From the NCBI GenBank assembly GCA_003427395.1, contig BFEA01000832.1, forward strand, positions 239,996 through 268,389: DNA of 28,394 bases, in the 5' to 3' direction. The notes under the pieces were generated by a model. It was not told the origin of the DNA. It searched no databases and saw nothing but the letters and a program-made list of their open reading frames with translations. A program made the translations under genes and the position numbers. This document shows, in pieces, positions 9,980 through 19,098 of this stretch. Source of the DNA: Chara braunii. Taxonomy: Eukaryota > Streptophyta > Charophyceae > Charales > Characeae. Positions within the stretch are counted from its first letter, which is position 1; each line of letters opens with the position of its first letter.

Positions 9980-10735
9980 GGAGACTCGCGCTCATGGCGA
10001 CGGTTGGTCCTGGGGTACGAAGGGGCTACCCGATTCCCCAAACTCTCTCGCAACGCAGGTCAGCTCCCCGCCCGTTTTCGAACTTGGGTCCCGCCGACTT
10101 AACCGACCCCGGGCGAACCCGTGCCAAACCGATCACACGGACTCGACGAGTCTGACAACGAGGCCTAACCCTCCTCCGGAGCATCGGCCCCCGAAAGGGC
10201 CGCGCGAACTATAGGTGTCTGGAGACGGAACTCCGTTCCTGACGACCCTGTTGCTCCTTTTTCTTTTTCCTCGCGTTCGTTTCTTTTCTTTTCCGAAAGC
10301 ACTGACGATAGGGCCGTAGGGCCTCATTCTCCCGCGATCCGCTTTCGGCAGCAACTCGAACCCCGTCCCGGCACCTCGGGCTGAGACAAGAGTCCCCCCT
10401 TCCGCCCGGGTGACTCAACCCCCCAACGGGCAAAAAAATCCTCGGCCATGCCCCGAACAACTCTGATCGGCGTCCGAAGTACGGGGCGCCGCGTGTGGCG
10501 TGAGGTTGGCACATCACACACACGAGTAAGTACCCTTGTGGGTCACACACACACTCAAACCGATGATCACTCAGACAGCACGCAGACCAGCAAGCACGCA
10601 CACTGTCACTCAGACTTAGAAAACTCAGCAACAAGCGGAAAACTCAACAAGGCATACATTCCATTGGCAGAACTCAGAAATCAGTTGTGTCTCAGTCTGT
10701 GTTCGGCAGGTCCTAACACAAGTCAAAACTAAGGT
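9980..10735. other. Unassigned sequence
   Basis: GC-rich to about 10,500, then a CA-rich stretch with repeated CACACA and CACTCAGAC-like motifs (10,503-10,640). Minus-strand TGTGACGCCCGGGG at about 9706-9719, just upstream, resembles the start of some plant LTRs, but no partner end was found. Confidence 0.3.
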
Positions 10736-10736
10736 T

Positions 10737-10811
10737 TCCTTTTTTTTTTTTTTTTGAAATAGAACAACCCGTGGTGATGCTAGAGGTGTTGATAAGACCA
10801 AACACCACTAG
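10737..10811 (-). repeat. Possible SINE-like 3' end with poly(A)
   Basis: A run of T on the plus strand (about 10,739-10,756) is followed by GTGGTG and, about 30 bases on, CACCAC, which can form a stem-loop. This layout, hairpin then poly(A) on the minus strand, matches the ends of the SINE-like copies at 15.2 and 15.5 kb, and the stretch GTTGATAAGACCA resembles GCTGATAAGAGCA there. Similarity does not clearly continue further upstream. Confidence 0.4.
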
Positions 10812-12260
10812 ATTTCCTGTTTCCTGCATATTAATAGCAGTAATGGTTTTTCTTCTTCTCTCGAAGTTATCCGTCCTTCATCATTTTTCCTCCTACAAAA
10901 GACCTACATTGCTCACAAAACTAGCAATGTCAAATGCAACAATGGTCTTCAATGGTAATCATGAGACCTGTCCAGCCTGTTTACGAAGACCTAACCTTTC
11001 ACTGTTTTTTCGGGGGGCCAAGTACGTTGGTGTCACACCTGACGTTCAGAATAGGCAACTTTAGCAGTTCCCGAAATGAAGCAGAAAAGGCGACACTAAA
11101 TTTGTCGAGCGCCACTGTGGGTAATGACTGGCGCAGTTTTACACCCCATCCAAACTTACACATTTCAAACTCTTACCAACAGTCTGGGGCTTGAGCCACT
11201 GTAGTACCGGCGCTGCGTGTGTTAGCCAGGTGAGTGGGCGCGCGTTAGCGCTCGCGCAATGGAGGAGCATGTTGACGTCAACACGTGCTGGAGGTGCGGC
11301 GCTGCCAGCTTGCACTTGGCGGGCCGCTGGTCAGCCATCGGTGGCGAGGCGCTGGTTGTGCGCTGGTGGTGGGGCGCTGGTGGTTTGAAGGTGGCGAGGC
11401 GCTGACTCCTTAAGAGGAGCGAGGCGCTGGTTGCTCGTGGACGGCGAGGTGCTGGCTACGGGTAAGCAACGAGGTGCTGGCGACTGGCGGATGGCATAAG
11501 GACGCTCGTTTCATGCACGAGGAATGATGCTGACAGCTAGTGCGTGGGGACGCGTTGGCATAAGGACGTTGTTAGGGGATAAAAGGATCTTGTGATAACG
11601 CTTAATGCACGTGTGGCATCCAGAGAACTTGGCCAATCCACGTCACAGGCTGACGTGGCGGCTGGTATGAGGCATTGTGGAAGAGGGAGAACAATGGTGG
11701 AAGCTGCTATTTGTTCATTTCCCCTGTGCTTTCCACGTCAAGTACTCCATAGCCAATGCCCTTATAGAGGCTGGAGCACTCGAGCGAGTTGGTGAAAGTC
11801 AACGTCGGTGGAAGAAAGTGGAGTCAGCCCCGTGGAACCGAAGTATGGAGACAGCTGGACCAACTTGGAGCATCATCACAGCAGGAGGATCGTCGGCGAG
11901 ATCATCATCAAGGGAGCTCTTATTCATTCTTGTGTTCTTTTGTTGTTGTTTTTTCCTGTGCAGGTTTTTTCGTCAGAAGCGTTGGTTTATCATCAACATT
12001 GTCGCTGGTTGTCTTCACATATCAAATTTGCTCGTCATGTATGTCACCCGCATCTTTTTTTGTCGGTGGTCGCCATCACTGTTGACGGTGGTCATCATCA
12101 TCATTTCGCTTCCTCATCTTCTTCATCGTCATTCGGACTTCTCCATCAAAATCGTAATCATTGTCATCTTCTATTTTCATTACAACAATTGTGAGCTGTC
12201 AATCTTCCACACAGGTGCCATTAGGGTGTCACAAGTCAAACGTTCCTTACTTATTTCTTG
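10812..12260. other. Unassigned sequence with imperfect GAGGCGCTGG repeats
   Basis: No supported gene. Between about 11,330 and 11,490 the motif GGCGAGGCGCTGGT recurs at irregular spacing (five or more imperfect copies). The rest contains scattered short frames without recognisable domains. Confidence 0.4.
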
Positions 12261-12270
12261 CCAATTTTGT

Positions 12271-12311
12271 TTCATCATCATCATCATCATCATCTACCGA
12301 TCTCAATCTTT

Positions 12312-12352
<41 letters not shown>

Positions 12353-12400
12353 CATCTACCGATCTCAATCTTTATCATCATTATCATCATCATCATCACA
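12271..12400. repeat. Compound (TCA)n array with a repeated 20-base spacer
   Basis: Three TCA/ATC arrays (about 12,272-12,293, 12,311-12,353 and 12,372-12,398) are separated by two nearly identical spacers (CTACCGATCTCAATCTTTAT). This shows that the array plus spacer was duplicated as a unit. His/Ser/Ile homopolymer frames here are repeat artefacts. Confidence 0.9.
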
Positions 12401-12746
12401 ATTTATTTCTTATTCATGTTTTCATCAATTAGTAGTTATCTCTGTGTTGGTGGTTATATTTTCTTCGCCCAGATAGGTTATGGTCTTGTTAGTAGGTAGG
12501 TCGGTCAGGAAGGAACTGGTTACTTCAAGGCAGAAGGGAATGGGGAGGTTATCTCTCTCGTTGGGGCTGATAGGAACTTCATACTGATAGCAGGGTTCAG
12601 CTCAGCGGAGGCAGCGAGAGGAGAAGAGGAGAACATGAAACGAATGGAAGAAGGGGAGGGGTGGAGAGGAATAGTCATCAGCATCCTCAACATTATACAT
12701 CATCTTTGTGATTATCTCAAGGTACTCGTCAAATTTCATCATCAAA

Positions 12747-12778
12747 AAAAAAAAAAAATAATAATAAAAAAAAAAAAT
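12747..12778. repeat. A-rich tract with AAT units
   Basis: A run of A interrupted by AATAATAAT. It could be the poly(A) tail of a plus-strand retroelement copy whose body is not recognisable, or a simple repeat. Confidence 0.6.
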
Positions 12779-12861
12779 CAAACTCAGACCATGACATTGG
12801 CGCCACTTTTTCTTTTGTTGCCTTTTTCAAACTAAAAGTGTGCCCCAGCCATAGTTTCCCC

Positions 12862-13071
12862 TTAAACCACCAGTACTTGGCCCAGCTATCGGCCACGGTG
12901 CTTCCCCGTTAACGCGCCGCGCCTTTAGGGCTTCGGGGTACCGGACCACAATGGCTAGAAGCACCAGCCAAAAGAAAATTGAAATGGTACCCCGGCGCTT
13001 CGGCAAAAGTTGGCACACAGGGGTATTCCGGGCTCGGCATCGATAGTTGGGCCAAGCACTGGTGGTTTTAA
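12862..13071 (+). mobile_element. MITE-like element, subfamily A, copy 1
   Basis: About 200 bases bounded by terminal inverted repeats: left ACCACCAGTACTTGGCCC, right the reverse complement of ACCACCAGTGCTTGGCCC. TTAA lies on each side (12862-12865 and 13068-13071). The inside, with CCGTTAACGCGCCGCGCC and GGTACCGGACCACAATGGCT, is nearly identical to the copy at 14,508-14,716. No coding capacity. TTAA is the target duplication of piggyBac-type elements, but the termini do not look like known piggyBac ends, so the superfamily is left open. Confidence 0.85.
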
Positions 13072-13234
13072 CCTCCACTACCTTTCCCATATGTCGGCCG
13101 CAGGCAACTAGTAGCCTACTCCTGAAAAATAGCCGCAAAGCAACACTGTTGATATTTTTCATTGACAGCGCATCACGGCCGAATTTGAATTTGAGGCCTG
13201 CAGCCCCACAAACGAGAAAGGTAGTGTGGTTTAA
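13068..13234. mobile_element. MITE-like element, divergent copy abutting copy 1
   Basis: This element starts at the same TTAA that closes the preceding element. Its left end CCTCCACTACCTTTCCCATA is matched in inverse by GAAAGGTAGTGTGGT before a TTAA at 13,231. The left part, including CCCATATGTCGGCCGC, resembles the right end of the element at 14,475-14,838. The middle is unlike subfamily A. Confidence 0.65.
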
Positions 13235-13245
13235 AAAAAAGAAAA

Positions 13246-13320
13246 AAAAAGTGCTCCGATCTGTTTGTGGGGAGCAGCACGTGGTGGGAACCGTGCCCAG
13301 TGTCACTCGTTAAATTATAC
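13246..13320 (-). repeat. SINE-like fragment
   Basis: GTGGGGAGCAGCACGTGGTGGGAACCGTGCCCAGTGTCAC is closely related to the central part of the two copies at 15.3 and 15.6 kb. An A/G-rich stretch at the low-coordinate side replaces the expected T-run, so only a fragment remains. Confidence 0.6.
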
Positions 13321-13360
13321 AGAAAATATTTTGATGTTGATGCTACTGATAATAAGATGG

Positions 13361-13401
<41 letters not shown>

Positions 13402-13402
13402 T
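13361..13402. repeat. (ATG)n microsatellite
   Basis: A pure GAT/ATG array. The poly-Met and poly-Ile frames across it are artefacts. Confidence 0.95.
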
Positions 13403-13744
13403 ATGAAAATGCTATGAAAAATGCTATGAACAACATCAGCAAAACCTGCCCTCTGAATACAGGAGCAACGCCTAGCCTCCCCTCAAGCAAACATAATACT
13501 CGAAAGACAATATCAGCCTAACCAATATCAGCCATAGCTATCGTGTTCTCGCTACCAAAACTATACCCGGCCCCTTAGGCTGTCATGCCAGCCTCTTCTC
13601 CTTACTGCAACTCACCATGACCAGCAAGTCACTCTCACACCAGCACCGCACACAGCTCCTCACTCGCCACTCCTATCAATGAATGGGATCTGTTTGCAAA
13701 CAAACACCCACTGTCTCTTTAAGGGAACCTTTGAAGACCTCCTT

Positions 13745-13901
13745 TTAAACCACCAGTAGTTGGCCCAGCTATCCGCCCGGAAACAAATGGAGTAGAAACG
13801 TTTCCAGTGGGATGAATTTGGGCGCTCCTGTAGCGGCCCGTATGTTTCCTAAAATTGTGGCTTGTTAACGGGCAAAACTTTAGGTAGTACTGATGGTTTA
13901 A
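13745..13901 (+). mobile_element. MITE-like element, subfamily B, copy 1
   Basis: A 157-base element with TTAA exactly on both sides (13,745-13,748 and 13,898-13,901). The inverted termini are ACCACCAGTAGTTGGCCC and the reverse complement of ACCATCAGTACTACCT. The interior (GGAGTAGAAACGTTTCC, GGGCGCTCCTGTAG) is matched in inverse orientation by the outer element at 14,475-14,838. This copy gives the cleanest evidence that TTAA is the target site. Confidence 0.85.
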
Positions 13902-14235
13902 TGACAAGGATAAGCAAAATCAAGTACCGACCAATGGGCGTAGCTCAGTTGAATCAAGAACCAACCAAGGATGGGCAAAACTCTGCTGTCCAAGGATAGG
14001 CAAGAACAAGTACCAATCAATGGGCGTAGCTCAATTGCTACGCCCAGGGAGATCCAAGTTCTCCGTCACCCTCTTTTGCAAATGGAGAAAAAATCAAGTA
14101 CCAGAGGAAAGAGGCTTGGTCAGACTGCTGGCTTACGTGCCATCTTTTCTATATTTTTTAACTGAGCATCCAAATTTCTGTCCGAATCGACTATCGGAGC
14201 TGATGCGAGCATATCCTCTAACAGTGGCTTCCCTT

Positions 14236-14372
14236 TGTGATGGTTCCAATTGACTGTTCGGGAGCAGATCTGGTCCAGTGTCCCATTCACAGATTTGGAG
14301 CAGAGATGGACATAGGTGGGCAGCATTGATTACCCTCTCACGAGGGGATTGACTGCCCTCCTTTAATTCGGA
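14236..14372 (-). repeat. SINE-like fragment
   Basis: It shares the ordered blocks GGAGCAG, GGTCCAGTGTCCCATT and GCAGCATTGATTACCC, then a short inverted pair around GGGGATTGACTG, with the two fuller copies at 15.2-15.8 kb. The T-run and 3' hairpin are missing. Confidence 0.7.
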
Positions 14373-14474
14373 ACCAACTGTGTTCCTGTGCATTCAGGAG
14401 CTCATCAAAGAATAGCAGGCCCATCGCAAAAATTTCGGGAAAATTCCTGAACGTCACAGTGCCTAGGCAGGTAC

Positions 14475-14838
14475 TTAAACCACCAGTACCTCCTAAAGTC
14501 GCGGGGCTTAAACCACCAGTACTTGGCCCATCTATCGGCCGCGGTGCTTCCCCGTTAACGGGCCGCGCCTTTAGGGCTTCAGGGTACCGGACCACAATGG
14601 CTGGAAGCGCCAGCCAAATAAAAATTGAAACAGTACCCCGGCGATTTGACAAAAATTGGCGCGCAGGGGCATTACAGGCTAGGCATCGATAGCCGGGCCA
14701 AGTACTGGTGGTTGAACAAGCCACGACAATGATGAATGGACAGGCCTCTGCAGGAGCGCCCGAGCTCATCCAACTAGAAACACTTCTACTCTATTTTTCC
14801 CCGCGGCCGATATATGGGAAAGGTACTGGCGGTTTGAA
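14475..14838 (-). mobile_element. MITE-like element, subfamily B, copy 2, interrupted by a subfamily A element
   Basis: The left end TTAAACCACCAGTACCTCC and the right end AGGTACTGGCGGTTTGAA are inverted repeats. The right half contains, in reverse, the interior of the 13,745-13,901 element (GGGCGCTCCTGCAG, GAGTAGAAGTGTTTC). The centre is occupied by a complete subfamily A element (14,508-14,716). The left end before the nested element, with AAGTCGCGG, also resembles the sequence following the end at 16,714. Confidence 0.75.
14508..14716 (+). mobile_element. MITE-like element, subfamily A, copy 2 (nested)
   Basis: Inverted termini ACCACCAGTACTTGGCCC (left) and their exact inverse GGGCCAAGTACTGGTGGT (right). 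TTAA precedes the left end, and a one-base variant (TTGA) follows the right end. The interior is nearly identical to the copy at 12,862-13,071. It lies inside another MITE-like element, so it inserted later than that one. Confidence 0.88.
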
Positions 14839-15185
14839 ACAGTGCTTCCAAAGTAAGTCTTTTGCTCCACAGTCCCACTTCGGTGAATTCCTCAAGGGAA
14901 AGTGGAGCTCCAGATGTCAGCTAGGGAGAAATGTGATGTTGCCAATGCAGCATGTTTGGGTCCTGGAAAGGTAGTTCCTCAGTTTAGGAGTGTGAGACCC
15001 CCCGGGCTACTCTCTTGCCTCAAAATTTCTTTACTCCTTAACTCGCAGAAAGATCTGATCGTCAGATTTCAGGAGTGGCCATCATAGGTTCTGCTGGAGG
15101 GGCAGCTCATCTCACCACCGACAGTTTTCCAAAGAAAAAAGCATCAGGCGCTCTTTTGCACTTGGTTCCCGGTAGTGCTTGCGAG

Positions 15186-15190
<5 letters not shown>

Positions 15191-15222
<32 letters not shown>

Positions 15223-15482
15223 TGTTAGTGGTGCTGGTAAGAGTAGACACCACTAACGCCTGGGGAGGGGCTCCATGTATTGGTGGGGAGCAGCACCTGC
15301 TGGAAAACGGGTCCAGCGTCCCATTATACAAGCTGAGTTTGGAATCATGTATCAAAACAGTGTTGTGTGAGATTCCTGCCAGCATTGATTGCCCCTGAAT
15401 CCGGGGGATTGAGTGAGCAGGCACTTGGAGAGGAGGGGAACCTCTTCGCCCTGAACTCGGCGCCAGATCTCGGCTGCAACAC
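15191..15482 (-). mobile_element. SINE-like element, copy 1, with poly(A) tail
   Basis: On the minus strand the element ends with 29 A (plus-strand T at 15,192-15,220). Directly before that is a perfect ten-base stem (GTTAGTGGTG at 15,224-15,233 and CACCACTAAC at 15,248-15,257). The body carries GGGAGCAGCACCTGCTGGAA, GGTCCAGCGTCCCATTATAC and CCAGCATTGATTGCCC, all repeated in the next copy. A hairpin followed by poly(A) is typical of SINEs that borrow LINE machinery. I did not find convincing A and B boxes at the 5' end, so a tRNA origin is not claimed. Confidence 0.7.
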
Positions 15483-15762
15483 CATTTTATTTTTTATTTT
15501 TTTTTTAACAAGACCACCCCCACCAGTGTTAGTGATGCTGATAAGAGCAGACTAGGCTCCATCTATTGGTGGGGAGCATCACCTGCTGGAAAACGGGTCC
15601 AGCGTCCCATATACAAATTGAAATTAAAGTATATCCGAGGAACAATGTGGGAGGATCCTGCCAGCATTGATTATCCTGGAGTCCAGGGGATTGACTGAGC
15701 AGGAAAGGGGAAAAAAAAGGGGGGGGGAACCTCTTCGCCAGATGCCTGCTGCTACACACTAG
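15483..15762 (-). mobile_element. SINE-like element, copy 2, head-to-tail with copy 1
   Basis: Same order of blocks as copy 1: a T-rich stretch (15,484-15,507), AGTGTTAGTGATGCTGATAA, GGGGAGCATCACCTGCTGGA, AACGGGTCCAGCGTCCCATA, CCAGCATTGATTATCC and AACCTCTTCGCC. The hairpin stem is partly lost. An A/G-rich run (about 15,706-15,729) interrupts the 5' part. The two copies lie in the same orientation without a spacer. Confidence 0.7.
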
Positions 15763-15920
15763 CTCCTCCCTCCCCCTGTCTTTGACTCACATCTGATAAT
15801 TTTTGGAGGGGCCTTCGACAAGCAACACCCAGGGGGCACCGGGGAGGCTTATCTCAGGCTCATCTGGTCCACTGGTCCAGTCTTGTTGCAATCTTGTCAT
15901 GTCACCCTCTTGCATCTGAG

Positions 15921-16716
15921 TTATGTGATAACTTCCATCAGGGCCAGGGGGTGAGGGGGGAACAGATCCGGGAAATCAGACGGGGGTCTCATCGGGAAGG
16001 TTGGATCAATGTTGGTCCAGTCATTAAAGAGGAGTCTGTAATCCCTCGGGATTTCTTTTTCTGTTTCTTTCTCTGACACAGCGGCCCAATCCCCTGTCCA
16101 CTCAATCCGAGCCATCCATCCACCCCGTTGCCCGCCCAACCATTCCCTACAGAACTCCGTAATTGCCTTCTTTAAATCCCGGTCTGTCTGAACAATGTCT
16201 AATTGCAGCTTAAGGTCCCTCCACCTACGTGTCAATTCCAATTGTACTAGTTCTTTTATCTGCCCTGTCAGTTCAGGGCCCTCGATCTTAACCCCCTCTA
16301 AGACAAGAAGGCAGCGCTGCCACCAAAGTGCCCATAGGACCCACCGTCGGCCCAAACTAAACAGGTTACTCACATAGGAGGGGGTGCTTTCCATTGCCAG
16401 ACAGTGTCCAGCCAGTATGGCTTGCCAAGACCATGGCCAGGGAAGGTCGGGTGTCACTTTCCTCCAAATGCGGTCCCACCATCGCTATGTCAGCACTGCC
16501 ACCGGGCATTGCATAAAGATGAGTTCGATAGTTTCATTCCTTTTTTGCATTGGAAATGCAGTCAAACATCGGTGGCACCATGGATGTGCTTTCCCCTTTT
16601 GTTCCAAGTGTGTGTGGTCGATCAGCGAGGCGTTTGTTGGCAGGCAGCGATGGGCAATCTGCCATTGCAATGACGTGATTTTTGCTGGCCTGGTTTTTGT
16701 TCCATTAAACCACTTA
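15921..16716 (-). pseudogene. LINE ORF2 C-terminus with zf-RVT domain (3' half of a split element)
   Basis: Read from 16,716 down, the frame opens with KWFNGTKTRPAK and runs through LQWQIAHRCLPTNASLIDHT to WCHRC, then ETIELIFMQC. This is the zf-RVT zinc domain that ends many plant LINE polyproteins. The family's His ligand (ETxxHxxxxC) is Leu here, while the paralogue at 28.0-28.2 kb keeps it. A single in-frame TAG at 16,485-16,487 stands where a Trp is expected. Beyond it the frame is open to a TGA at 15,921, with a Trp-rich tail (WVLWALWWQRC) also seen in the paralogue. The 5' side stops abruptly at a TTAA that starts an inverted-repeat terminus. Confidence 0.82.
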
Positions 16717-16819
16717 AACCACCAGTACCTCCCCGTTGTTTTTTCGAAGTCGCGGCCGTTAACGCGCCGTGACTTTCGGGGGTCGGGCAAGCCAAGGCCT
16801 GGTCGCTTCCCCCCCCCCC

Positions 16820-16952
16820 AAAACAAAACAAAACAAAACAAAACAAAACAAAACAAAACAAAACAAAAACAAAACAAAACAAAACAAACAAAACAAACAA
16901 ACAAACTTGAGAAAACCCGAATCTCGCACGCACGAGAGAGAGAGAGAGAGAG
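16820..16952. repeat. (AAAAC)n pentanucleotide array followed by (GA)n
   Basis: C9, then AAAAC repeats to about 16,907, then, after a short unique piece, a GA run from 16,934 that enters the N gap. Frames of Lys/Thr/Gln here are artefacts. Confidence 0.92.
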
Positions 16953-17567
16953 NNNNNNNNNNNNNNNNNNNNNNNNNNNNNNNNNNNNNNNNNNNNNNNN
17001 NNNNNNNNNNNNNNNNNNNNNNNNNNNNNNNNNNNNNNNNNNNNNNNNNNNNNNNNNNNNNNNNNNNNNNNNNNNNNNNNNNNNNNNNNNNNNNNNNNNN
17101 NNNNNNNNNNNNNNNNNNNNNNNNNNNNNNNNNNNNNNNNNNNNNNNNNNNNNNNNNNNNNNNNNNNNNNNNNNNNNNNNNNNNNNNNNNNNNNNNNNNN
17201 NNNNNNNNNNNNNNNNNNNNNNNNNNNNNNNNNNNNNNNNNNNNNNNNNNNNNNNNNNNNNNNNNNNNNNNNNNNNNNNNNNNNNNNNNNNNNNNNNNNN
17301 NNNNNNNNNNNNNNNNNNNNNNNNNNNNNNNNNNNNNNNNNNNNNNNNNNNNNNNNNNNNNNNNNNNNNNNNNNNNNNNNNNNNNNNNNNNNNNNNNNNN
17401 NNNNNNNNNNNNNNNNNNNNNNNNNNNNNNNNNNNNNNNNNNNNNNNNNNNNNNNNNNNNNNNNNNNNNNNNNNNNNNNNNNNNNNNNNNNNNNNNNNNN
17501 NNNNNNNNNNNNNNNNNNNNNNNNNNNNNNNNNNNNNNNNNNNNNNNNNNNNNNNNNNNNNNNNNNN
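16953..17567. other. Assembly gap (N)
   Basis: 615 N. The gap opens inside a GA microsatellite, a usual reason for assembly failure. True length unknown. Confidence 0.99.
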
Positions 17568-17574
17568 ACGGCGC

Positions 17575-17604
17575 GTTTGCTGCGCCACTCTATGAGCAGC
17601 AAAC
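17575..17604. repeat. Short hairpin after the gap
   Basis: GTTTGCTGC and GCAGCAAAC form a perfect nine-base stem around a 12-base loop. Isolated, with no run of U, so not called a terminator. Confidence 0.5.
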
Positions 17605-17699
17605 GTTTTTGTTGCACTTTTTTCCAGTCGGTCCACTTTGGACGACCGGAAAGCCAACAGGCTGTCACGCAGGATTTTGTATGTGATTGCAATAAATAA

Positions 17700-18060
17700 G
17701 TAAATTAAATAATGCAAATCCCTTCCCGTTGTGTGCGTCCGGCTTCGAGCGAGACCCTTCAATTGCGGTCTTCGCCGGTCCCCGGTTTCAGGAATCTTTT
17801 ATTTTGATTCAGAACATCAAAGAATTATGCAAATAATAACCATAAAATCATGGGGTGCTATTCATGCATCAATTATGTCCATCTGATTTTGAGAACTGTG
17901 ACAGAATCGTCCAAGGAGACTATCATCAGGCAGAACAATGCAAGAAGCAAGACTGACTGACTCGAGCAACGACAGGAGCAATTGAATGAGGGAAGAATGA
18001 ACTCATAATAGTCTCAGGGAGTACATATGGAGGAGAGCATGACTAACACCAATCAATAGC
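17700..18060. other. Noncoding stretch downstream of the 18.1-kb frame
   Basis: No supported frame. On the minus strand an AATAAA lies at about 17,797-17,804, some 290 bases past the stop of the 18,094-18,588 frame, and could serve as its polyadenylation signal. This is weak evidence on its own. Confidence 0.3.
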
Positions 18061-18093
18061 CCTCACTCAACCCTCTGAACTTCCCTCTGTCTC

Positions 18094-18805
18094 TCACTTC
18101 GCTGTCCGTCGTTTGGGCTTCTTGCCATGTCTCCGTACTCTCTGAGGTTGTGGCTTCTGAATGTACAGCCACCCGAAGCCCACTGGTTCCAAACACTTCC
18201 AGCCGAGCCCCATGATACGAAAGTCAAGCATGGCACAAAATTCGTCCCATAGTGTGGGGAGATATGGCTGGGAGAAAACGCCCCTCATGAGATGCGGAAA
18301 CTCAGAGGGCTCGGTCACTGCCTCATAGTCGATCACTGCCGGCGATGTGTACCTCTTGGCCAAGTCCACCAATCCAACCCAATAAGAGTCGTCGGTGAGG
18401 TAGTTGGGGACCGGAGGCTCGGGATAGTCAGTGAACAGCTTAGGACCAAAGCTATAGACTAACTTTGTATTCCCCTGGAGTCTCTCCGCTTTCCACTGCA
18501 CACACCCAGCTGCTGCTGCCCACACCGCATCAAAATGAGGGTGTGTCTCGTTCCCTTTTTTTAGGTAGATCCGCAGGTCGTTGACCATGCCTCCTGCAAA
18601 TTCCGTGAGCGCAATGAAGATGGACAGATCTTCACGCTCGAAACCATCGATCCTGACTTATTTGTAAGGAAAACTTTCTTTGACAGCAATCACATTGAGG
18701 TTGTCGAGGACCGACTGGTCAACTGTGATGGGATTGATCTCTCTCATATGTTTGGATAAATAGTCACTCCCTGATAGAGGGAAGTGATTGTGTTTGATCT
18801 ACAGA
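18094..18805 (-). pseudogene. Unrecognised Trp/Tyr-rich protein frame with one internal stop
   Basis: The open part from ATG at 18,588 gives 164 residues. The same frame continues upstream through a TAA at about 18,656-18,658 to a stop near 18,800 with protein-like sequence (EINPITVDQSVLDNLNVIAV before the stop, then RIDGFEREDLSIFIALTEFA), so the ATG is probably internal to a longer, damaged gene. The body is rich in Trp, Tyr and Pro (VWAAAAGCVQW, DYPEPPVPNY, DSYWVGLVDLAKRY, LPTLWDEFCAML). The C-terminus is strongly basic (RVRRHGKKPKRRTAK), suitable for nucleic-acid binding or nuclear import. I do not recognise the family. It is inside the candidate 9.1-kb element. Confidence 0.5.
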
Positions 18806-18829
18806 CGTCCTTTGCTTGAGTGCTTCTTA

Positions 18830-19098
18830 AAAACTGTTCTGGATGCTGCTCTGAATGTTGCCCTCCAAGAGCTGTCTCTGAGAACTATTCTCTGATTGCC
18901 GTTTCTGGTTGTTGTTCTGATTGCGGTTCTAACTGCTGTTTCCAACTGCTGTTCCCAAGTGCTGTTTCCGGAAGGCTGTGTCCAAGCGCTGAGTCATAGT
19001 ACTGATCTGAGTACTGTTCTAAGTACAATCCTGAAATGTTGTTCTAAAGTGTTGCTCTGAAGTGCTTTTCTGAAGCGCTCTTCTGAAGTGCTGTTCTC
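18830..19098. repeat. Degenerate short-period repeat, CTGAAGTGCTGTTC-like
   Basis: Variants of CTGAA(G/C)TGCTGTTC and CTGATTGCNGTTT recur about every 15 bases, strongly diverged on the low-coordinate side and clearer near 19,040-19,098. It grades into the 27-base array next to it, so both probably grew from one motif. It lies just upstream of the 18.1-kb frame. Confidence 0.65.

Noticed and set aside
11677-12499. Long His/Ser/Ile-rich plus-strand frames
   Set aside because: They are carried by the TCA arrays, which read as poly-His, poly-Ser or poly-Ile in the three frames; no domain outside the repeats.
17575-17604. Hairpin as transcription terminator or MITE end
   Set aside because: No U-run follows, and the stem is unlike the ACCACCAGTAC termini.
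16384-17762. Very long frames across the N gap on both strands
   Set aside because: Ns contain no stops, so the length is artificial. Only the LINE part below 16,716 on the minus strand is meaningful.
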